Below, in pieces: positions 1-4,173 of a DNA stretch of 5,507 bases. The notes under the pieces were generated by a model. The model was given only the letters and a program-made list of their open reading frames with translations. It did not search any database and had not been told where the DNA came from. How positions within the stretch are numbered: position 1 is the first letter of the stretch; the number at the start of each line of letters is the position of its first letter. The position numbers and the translations under genes are program-made. Origin of the DNA: Bacteroidota bacterium. GTDB lineage: Bacteria; Bacteroidota; Bacteroidia; Chitinophagales; Chitinophagaceae. Location: contig JAKPBL010000405.1 in assembly GCA_029778965.1 (NCBI GenBank), positions 1-5,507 on the forward strand. The letters run 5' to 3'.

Positions 1-40
1 GGTTTTGCAGACAACCCTGTAGCAGCGCCTCTTCGGTCAT
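1..40 (-). CDS. N-terminus of a probable ECF-type RNA polymerase sigma factor (partial, cut by window edge)
   Basis: Only 13 codons are inside the window: ATG at 38-40 on the minus strand, reading MTEEALLQGCLQN and still open at position 1. This opening (Met-Thr-Glu, a Leu-Leu/Ile pair, then Gly-Cys) resembles the first helix of extracytoplasmic-function sigma factors of Bacteroidota, in which an acidic N-terminus is followed by a short helix and then region 2. That is a family resemblance over very few residues, so it is inference. It lies 31 bp downstream of the heme-protein stop codon, on the same strand and with no terminator in between, so it is probably the third gene of the gpmI transcript. 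No ribosome-binding site stands out in the 31-bp gap. Any other small helical protein remains possible. Confidence 0.42.
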   Translation of the reverse strand, partial: MTEEALLQGCLQN

Positions 41-71
41 GGAGTATTTTAAGCTAACGTAATATATGCCT

Positions 72-554
72 TTATTTCCGTTTCAGGCTGTCGACCGGAT
101 AGTTTTCTTCCATTTCCTTTCGCACGGCCTCCGACCAGGCAACCAGTTGCCTTTTTTGTTCGGCGGATAGCCTGGCTGCCTTGTGCAACAGTGTGTAGGA
201 AGCGAGCGGCATCTCATCGTGGTCAACCATGTCTTCCAGTTCTTCCAGCTTGTGGTATCGCCGGCGGAGGGGATAATCGCCGAAGGCGTCGAAGTTCAGT
301 TCTTTTTTTCCCTCACTGATATGCTTGCCAAGCCACCAGCCTACCGGCTGCACCCCGGCGTACCAGGGATAGCTGGTATTGTTGCTGTGGCAATCGTAGC
401 AGCTTGTTTTCAATAACTGGTCGATATCAGCCGGCACGGCAACGAAATTATTGATATTAGCCGCGCTTGGGCCGGCCGATACATTGCTGCGGTCGGGCCG
501 GAAGAACTGCAATACGATCAAGATGGCGATCAGCCAAAAAAGGATTTTACGCAT
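72..554 (-). CDS. Membrane-anchored heme-binding domain protein (Haem_bd family, CxxCH)
   Basis: A complete 160-residue protein. Residues about 4-18 form one hydrophobic segment (FWLIAILIVLQFF) after MRK, with no lipobox cysteine, so it is either an uncleaved signal anchor or a signal peptide; the rest would be periplasmic. A single CYDCH at residues 52-56 is the c-type heme attachment motif (Cys52, Cys55, His56). It is followed by NNTSYPWY and an aromatic VGWWLGKHI stretch, which are typical of the Haem_bd family. EMPLASY at 114-120 supplies Met115, a plausible distal heme ligand as in small cytochromes c. The C-terminus is charged and helical. The family is widespread in Bacteroidota but its electron partner is generally unknown; nothing here identifies one. 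The ATG at 552-554 overlaps the gpmI stop codon by 8 bp (ATGCGTAA), which suggests translational coupling and confirms the start. A redox or electron-transfer role is inferred. Confidence 0.88.
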   Translation of the reverse strand: MRKILFWLIAILIVLQFFRPDRSNVSAGPSAANINNFVAVPADIDQLLKTSCYDCHSNNTSYPWYAGVQPVGWWLGKHISEGKKELNFDAFGDYPLRRRYHKLEELEDMVDHDEMPLASYTLLHKAARLSAEQKRQLVAWSEAVRKEMEENYPVDSLKRK

Positions 555-2076
555 GTGCTTCGGTCAGGATTTTCCCTGTCATTTCAGCCGGAATCGGGAG
601 TCCCATGAAATGCAGCATAGTGGGGGCGACATCACCCAGCTTGCCAGGGAAGACTTCGCCTTTCCAATGGGCGTCTATAATGAACAGGGGAACGGGATTG
701 AGGGAATGCTGGGTATTCGGACTGCCGTCTTCATTGATCTCATAGTCGGCGTTGCCATGGTCGGCCGTAAGAAATACGGTATAACCGTGCGCGAGGGCGG
801 CGGTAACCACCCGTGATACACAATGATCGACCGTTTCGGCCGCTTTTATACAGGCGGAGAAAACGCCGGTATGACCCACCATATCGGTATTCGCAAAGTT
901 GAGTATGATGAGATCGGCTGATTCTTTTTCTATTTCGGGCACCAGGGCGTTAGTAAGGTCGTTGGCGCTCATTTCGGGCTGCAGGTCGTAGGTGGCCACT
1001 TTGGGCGAAGGTTTCAGTATCCGGGTCTCGCCGGCGAAAGGTGCTTCGCGGCCGCCGCTGAAAAAGAAGGTAACGTGCGGGTATTTCTCCGTTTCAGCGA
1101 TGCGGATCTGTTTGCCGCCCTGTGCCGCCACCACTTCGCCGAGGGTGTTGTTGAGGTTGTCGTTTTCGAAGATGACGTCCACATTTTTATAAGTAGCGTC
1201 GTATTCGGTCATGGTGGTATAATGCAGGCGGAGGTGCTTCATGCCGAATTCGGGGAAATCCTGCTGGCTGAGTACCTGGGTGATTTCACGGCAGCGGTCG
1301 GTACGGAAATTGAAGCAGATCACCGAATCGCCGTCTTCAATAGTGGCCACCGGCGCATCATTAGCGTCGAGTATAACGGTCGGTAAAATGAATTCATCGG
1401 TGATGGCCTTGTCGTACGAGTGCTGTACGGCTGCCAGGGCGTTCGTCGCTGTTTCTCCTTTGCCCAGCACCATGGCATCATACGCGAGCTTTACGCGCTC
1501 CCAGCGCTTGTCGCGGTCCATGGCATAATAGCGGCCGCTGACGGTGGCGATTTTGCCGGTGGTTTGATCGAGGTGGGCCTGCAGGTTGGTCAGGAAGCCC
1601 AGCCCGCTTTTGGGATCGGTATCGCGGCCGTCAGTAAAGGCATGTATGAAAACGTTGTTGAGCCCTTCCTGCTTGCAGAGGCTGACGATGGCTTTGAGGT
1701 GGCTGGTATGGGAATGTACACCGCCGTCGCTCACGAGGCCGATCAGGTGCAGCTTTTTACCCCCGGTAAGGGCGGTGCGGATGGCTTTCAGCAAAACGGG
1801 GTTTTCGCGGAAGGCGCCGTCGCGGATGGCGACATTGATGCGCTGCAGCTCCTGGTACACTACCCGGCCTGCGCCGAGGTTAAGGTGGCCCACTTCGCTG
1901 TTGCCCATCTGCCCTTCGGGTAACCCCACGGCTTCGCCGCAGGTGATCAGGGTGGTATGGGGGTATTTGGTATAAAGACTGTCGACAAAGGGAGTATGGG
2001 CGGCACGGATGGCATCGGCCGCAGGCACCTGCCCCAGGCCCCATCCGTCCATAATAACGAGGATCGCTTTTTTCAT
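547..2076 (-). CDS. gpmI: 2,3-bisphosphoglycerate-independent phosphoglycerate mutase
   Basis: Interconverts 3-phosphoglycerate and 2-phosphoglycerate in glycolysis and gluconeogenesis, in the cytoplasm, using two Mn2+ ions and a phosphoserine intermediate. The protein is 509 residues, the usual length for the family. Motifs in order: MDGWG with metal ligand Asp10; MGNSEVGH with the catalytic Ser60; SDGGVHSH (116-123); FTDGRDTDP (147-155); GRYYAMDRDKRW (181-192); FNFRTDR (255-261); ETEKYPHVTFFF (328-339) with Lys330; NFANTDMVGHTG (393-404) with Asp398 and His402; LTADHGNADY (436-445) with Asp438 and His439; and NTQHSLNPVP (454-463) with His457. Every expected metal ligand and the nucleophile are present, so the enzyme should be active. 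The N-terminus MKKAILVIMDGWG fits the family start. It is the first gene of a leftward run with the overlapping heme protein. A TAnnTTTG box lies about 30 bp upstream of the start; no clear Shine-Dalgarno site is seen. Confidence 0.98.
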   Translation of the reverse strand: MKKAILVIMDGWGLGQVPAADAIRAAHTPFVDSLYTKYPHTTLITCGEAVGLPEGQMGNSEVGHLNLGAGRVVYQELQRINVAIRDGAFRENPVLLKAIRTALTGGKKLHLIGLVSDGGVHSHTSHLKAIVSLCKQEGLNNVFIHAFTDGRDTDPKSGLGFLTNLQAHLDQTTGKIATVSGRYYAMDRDKRWERVKLAYDAMVLGKGETATNALAAVQHSYDKAITDEFILPTVILDANDAPVATIEDGDSVICFNFRTDRCREITQVLSQQDFPEFGMKHLRLHYTTMTEYDATYKNVDVIFENDNLNNTLGEVVAAQGGKQIRIAETEKYPHVTFFFSGGREAPFAGETRILKPSPKVATYDLQPEMSANDLTNALVPEIEKESADLIILNFANTDMVGHTGVFSACIKAAETVDHCVSRVVTAALAHGYTVFLTADHGNADYEINEDGSPNTQHSLNPVPLFIIDAHWKGEVFPGKLGDVAPTMLHFMGLPIPAEMTGKILTEAHA

Positions 2077-2105
2077 GTCCGCTCTTTTGGTAAAATTTCG
2101 ATAGT

Positions 2106-2113
2106 CAAAGCTA
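2106..2113 (-). promoter_or_regulatory. Candidate Bacteroidota -7 promoter box for gpmI (TAGCTTTG)
   Basis: On the minus strand, TAGCTTTG matches the Bacteroidota primary sigma factor -7 consensus TAnnTTTG exactly. It ends 29 bp before the gpmI ATG, giving a predicted leader of about 20-25 nt. No convincing TTG -33 element is seen at the usual spacing, so the call rests on the -7 box and its position. Confidence 0.5.
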
Positions 2114-2160
2114 CGGCTAATTTGGGGCGCTTTCCGTTACATATAGCGAAAAAATACGAC

Positions 2161-2177
2161 TTGGCACAGTTTTGGGT
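2161..2177 (+). promoter_or_regulatory. Weak sigma-54-like -24/-12 element upstream of the DUF4783-like gene
   Basis: TTGGCACAGTTTTGGGT carries a perfect TTGGCAC (-24 side) followed by a TTGG (-12 side), pointing at the gene that starts at 2244. The second half reads TTGG instead of TTGC and sits one base closer than the strict sigma-54 spacing, so it may be chance. No TAnnTTTG box is obvious between here and the start codon. Confidence 0.2.
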
Positions 2178-2243
2178 ATTTAAAGGGAAATTAACAAATC
2201 CGCCGCCCTGTTGAAAACGTCTGCAATAATCAAATATCGACGT

Positions 2244-2639
2244 ATGAAAGCTTTCTTGTTTGCTATCCTGGTGGGCCTGGGCATGACGTTCTCAGGTTTT
2301 ACAACGAAAACGGCTGCTGAAATGGATTCGGTGCTGGTAGCCCTCAAATCGGGCAATGTCAGCCTGCTTTCCCGTTACTTCGACAACCGGATCGATATCA
2401 CCCTGCCCGAGCGGAGCGATAATTACAGCCGCAGCCAGGCGGAAATGATCCTGAAAAATTTCTTCAATAACAATGGCGGCGTAACCAATTTTGAGCTTCG
2501 GCACAAAGGCGAAAACAGTGGCGCCAACTACCTGATCGGTATGCTGCTCACCAACAATGGCCGCTACCGCACCACCCTCTTCATGAAGCAAAAGGGAGAA
2601 AAGCAGTTGTTGCAGGAGGTGAGGTTTCAGCAGGAATGA
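2244..2639 (+). CDS. Small exported protein, DUF4783-like (NTF2-like fold suspected)
   Basis: A 131-residue protein counted from the ATG at 2244. The same frame is open back to a TTG at 2211, but the 11 extra residues are polar and basic and would mask the signal peptide, so the ATG is preferred. Residues 1-20 (MKAFLFAILVGLGMTFSGFT) form a signal peptide without a lipobox; cleavage is likely near residues 21-25, giving a mature periplasmic or secreted protein of about 106 residues. The mature part starts with a helical segment (DSVLVALKSGNVSLLSRYFD), then DITLPERSDNYSRSQAEMILKNFF in two steps, then beta-rich strands ending in LLQEVRFQQE. This matches the DUF4783 pattern of Bacteroidota, which I recall as a small exported family often near nadC; no activity is known and no catalytic residues are visible. 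The gene stands alone between a divergent promoter region and a strong terminator. Confidence 0.82.
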   Translation: MKAFLFAILVGLGMTFSGFTTKTAAEMDSVLVALKSGNVSLLSRYFDNRIDITLPERSDNYSRSQAEMILKNFFNNNGGVTNFELRHKGENSGANYLIGMLLTNNGRYRTTLFMKQKGEKQLLQEVRFQQE

Positions 2640-2697
2640 AAAAGGAGAGTAGGGTTTGAGGTTTGAAGTGGCTGCCGCGTGCGGCATTAAAATAGAG

Positions 2698-2731
2698 AAG
2701 CAACCTGCGTTCTGCGCAGGTTGCTTTTTTT
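2698..2731 (+). terminator. Strong intrinsic terminator after the DUF4783-like gene
   Basis: A perfect 12-bp stem, AAGCAACCTGCG (2698-2709) with CGCAGGTTGCTT (2715-2726), has a 5-nt loop TTCTG and runs directly into seven T residues (2725-2731). It sits 58 bp after the stop codon. The opposite strand has no T-run after the hairpin, so it acts on rightward transcription only and separates this gene from nadC. A smaller 5-bp hairpin with loop CGTG (2673-2686) lies just ahead of it. Confidence 0.92.
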
Positions 2732-2893
2732 GCAATTTTAGTTGACTGCAACGGCTTTTAGTCGTTGCCGAGTAAGCCACAATATTCAAAAACAGCGCAT
2801 ATGCGAATCGTCTGTATCCGATCAGGTTTCCGAAAAAAACTAACGCCCTGAAAGCCTCGCTGCGCGGCAGCCACCACAAACCATAAACTTTTT
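2732..2893. other. Palindrome-rich intergenic spacer upstream of nadC, possible dispersed repeat
   Basis: No gene is supported here. The spacer holds three inverted repeats. The first is a 9-bp stem with one G-T pair and a TTT loop (GCAACGGCT / AGTCGTTGC, 2748-2768). The second is a perfect 10-bp palindrome CGCATATGCG (2796-2805). The third is a short GCTGC-GCG-GCAGC hairpin (2859-2871). None has a following T-run, so they are not intrinsic terminators. The density of palindromes suggests a REP-like dispersed intergenic element or structured leader, but this is inference from one copy. Confidence 0.35.
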
Positions 2894-2901
2894 TACATTT
2901 G
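2894..2901 (+). promoter_or_regulatory. Candidate -7 promoter box immediately before nadC (TACATTTG)
   Basis: TACATTTG matches TAnnTTTG exactly and ends only 3 bp before the nadC ATG at 2905. If functional, transcription would begin at or next to the start codon, giving a leaderless message. No TTG -33 element is visible at the usual distance, so the match could be fortuitous. Confidence 0.35.
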
Positions 2902-2904
2902 ACC

Positions 2905-3765
2905 ATGTTTGATCCCGACCGGTTACTCGATCACCTCATCACCAACGCCCTGGCCGAAGACATCGGCGACGGCGACCATTCCACCTTATCCGTGATTCCC
3001 GAAAAAGAACGGGGTAAAGCGGTGCTGAAGATTAAGGAAGACGGTGTACTCGCAGGTATGCGGGTAGCCGAAAAGATTTTCCGGCACCTGGAGCCCGATG
3101 TCGTGTTTACGCCATTTAAAAAAGACGGTGACGCCATGCTGAAAGGTGAGGAGGCGTTTACGGTTTCTGCGAAAGTGCATACGATCCTGATGGCCGAACG
3201 GCTGGTGCTGAATTGCATGCAGCGGATGAGCGGTATCGCCACGCTGACCCGGCAATATACCGACCGGCTGAAGGGGTATCATACCCGTATTCTCGATACC
3301 CGTAAAACAACACCTAATTTCCGCCTGCTCGAGAAAGAAGCAGTGGTCATCGGCGGGGCCGTAAACCACCGTTTTGCACTGTATGACATGATCATGCTGA
3401 AAGACAATCATATCGACTATTGTGGCGGCATTGCGCCCGCTGTCGAAAAAGCATACGCATATGTGCAGCGCACCGGGAAGCCGTTGCGGATCGAAGTGGA
3501 AACCCGGAACCTCGACGACGTAAAGGCGGTGATCGCCTGCGGGGAGGGGAAAGTATTCCGGATCATGCTCGATAATTTTAAACCCGAACAGATCAGGGAA
3601 GCATTGCAACTGATCGGGGGGCGCTTTGAAACGGAAGCCAGCGGCGGCATCCACCTGGGCAACCTGGTCGATTATGCGGAAACGGGCGTGGATTATGTCA
3701 GTATCGGCGCGCTGATTCACCAGGCCCGCAGCCTTGACCTAAGCCTGAAAGCCGTGAAGGAATAA
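2905..3765 (+). CDS. nadC: Nicotinate-nucleotide pyrophosphorylase (quinolinate phosphoribosyltransferase)
   Basis: Converts quinolinate and PRPP to nicotinate mononucleotide, CO2 and pyrophosphate in de novo NAD synthesis, in the cytoplasm. It is 286 residues, a normal length. The start is the ATG at 2905, giving MFDPDRLL; a TTG two codons upstream is in frame but less likely. Residues 1-110 form the N-terminal sandwich domain, with AEDIGDGDHST (17-27) and the AERLVLNCMQRMSG (97-110) helix. The barrel follows, with DTRKTTPNFR (131-140), NHR (154-156), LKDNH (165-169), IEVETRN (196-202), MLDNF (221-225) and EASGGI (244-249), so Arg133/Lys134, His155/Arg156, Lys166, Glu197 and Asp223 are all in place. 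One deviation: the usual GGGxNHRxGL reads GGAVNHRFAL here. The SUI1 gene starts 25 bp after the stop and is probably co-transcribed. The terminator at 2698-2731 insulates nadC from the gene before it. Confidence 0.97.
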   Translation: MFDPDRLLDHLITNALAEDIGDGDHSTLSVIPEKERGKAVLKIKEDGVLAGMRVAEKIFRHLEPDVVFTPFKKDGDAMLKGEEAFTVSAKVHTILMAERLVLNCMQRMSGIATLTRQYTDRLKGYHTRILDTRKTTPNFRLLEKEAVVIGGAVNHRFALYDMIMLKDNHIDYCGGIAPAVEKAYAYVQRTGKPLRIEVETRNLDDVKAVIACGEGKVFRIMLDNFKPEQIREALQLIGGRFETEASGGIHLGNLVDYAETGVDYVSIGALIHQARSLDLSLKAVKE

Positions 3766-3790
3766 AGTCAGTTATTAAAACAAGCTACCC

Positions 3791-4138
3791 ATGAGCACCC
3801 GAAAAAACAGCGACCGCAACGGTTTTGTATATTCCACCGATCCGGATTTCAAATTTGAACCCGAAGAAGAATCGTCGGCAGATACCCTGTCACCAGCGCA
3901 ACAACCGTTGCGGGTCATGCTCGATAAAAAACAACGCGCCGGCAAAGCCGTGACCCTGGTAATCGGTTTTGTAGGACGGCCCGGCGACCTGGAAACCCTC
4001 GGCAAAATGGTAAAACAGTTTTGCGGTACTGGTGGTGCAGTAAAAGACGGCGAGATCATAGTGCAGGGCGACCAGCGCGATAAAGTGCTCCAGTTCCTTT
4101 TGAAAAAAGGGTATGCCAAAACGAAAAAAGCAGGCTGA
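3791..4138 (+). CDS. SUI1-domain translation initiation factor (YciH/eIF1-like)
   Basis: A 115-residue protein. Residues 1-38 are polar, acidic and probably disordered (EPEEESSAD at 23-31). Residues about 40-110 form a SUI1 domain: RVMLDKKQRAGKAVTLVIGF, then the diagnostic CGTGGAVKDGEIIVQGD (78-94), and a final helix DKVLQFLLKKGY. In eukaryotes eIF1/SUI1 secures start-codon choice on the small ribosomal subunit; the bacterial YciH relatives are thought to bind the 30S subunit and influence initiation fidelity, but the role in Bacteroidota is not settled. It would be cytoplasmic. It follows nadC by 25 bp on the same strand, without a terminator between, so it is likely in the same transcript. 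Its last codons and stop form the left arm and part of the loop of a hairpin shared with the convergent dehydrogenase gene. Confidence 0.93.
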   Translation: MSTRKNSDRNGFVYSTDPDFKFEPEEESSADTLSPAQQPLRVMLDKKQRAGKAVTLVIGFVGRPGDLETLGKMVKQFCGTGGAVKDGEIIVQGDQRDKVLQFLLKKGYAKTKKAG

Positions 4139-4149
4139 GCGCCTGCTTT
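4124..4149 (-). terminator. Intrinsic terminator between convergent SUI1 and isocitrate dehydrogenase genes
   Basis: A 9-bp perfect stem, AAAGCAGGC (4127-4135) with GCCTGCTTT (4141-4149), has loop TGAGC. On the minus strand the hairpin is followed by six T residues (complement of 4124-4129), then CG and four more T, so it is a good terminator for the leftward dehydrogenase gene, 25 bp after its stop. On the plus strand only TTTG follows, so termination of the SUI1 transcript would be weaker. The SUI1 stop codon TGA (4136-4138) lies in the loop. Confidence 0.78.
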
Positions 4150-4173
4150 GAAGATTTCGTCGATGTTTGTCTC

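Noticed and set aside
2211..2243. In-frame TTG start giving 11 extra residues on the DUF4783-like protein
   Set aside because: The extension is basic and polar and would bury the signal peptide that begins cleanly at the ATG at 2244.
2801..2851. A 16-codon plus-strand small ORF in the nadC spacer, starting in the CGCATATGCG palindrome
   Set aside because: Very short, with no ribosome-binding site and no link to NAD regulation; a leader peptide cannot be supported.
2732..2904. A riboswitch controlling nadC
   Set aside because: The hairpins do not form any NAD-related riboswitch architecture that I recognise, and no expression-platform terminator or ribosome-site sequester lies next to the start codon.
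2292..2906. A 204-codon minus-strand open frame spanning the DUF4783-like gene and the spacer
   Set aside because: Most of it is antisense to a well-supported gene and runs through the terminator hairpin. The peptide has no recognisable domain or signal. Its part over the spacer may only reflect a repeat-like sequence.
2986..3720. A 244-codon minus-strand open frame inside nadC
   Set aside because: Fully antisense to a convincing nadC; long antisense frames are common given the codon bias, and the translation resembles no family.
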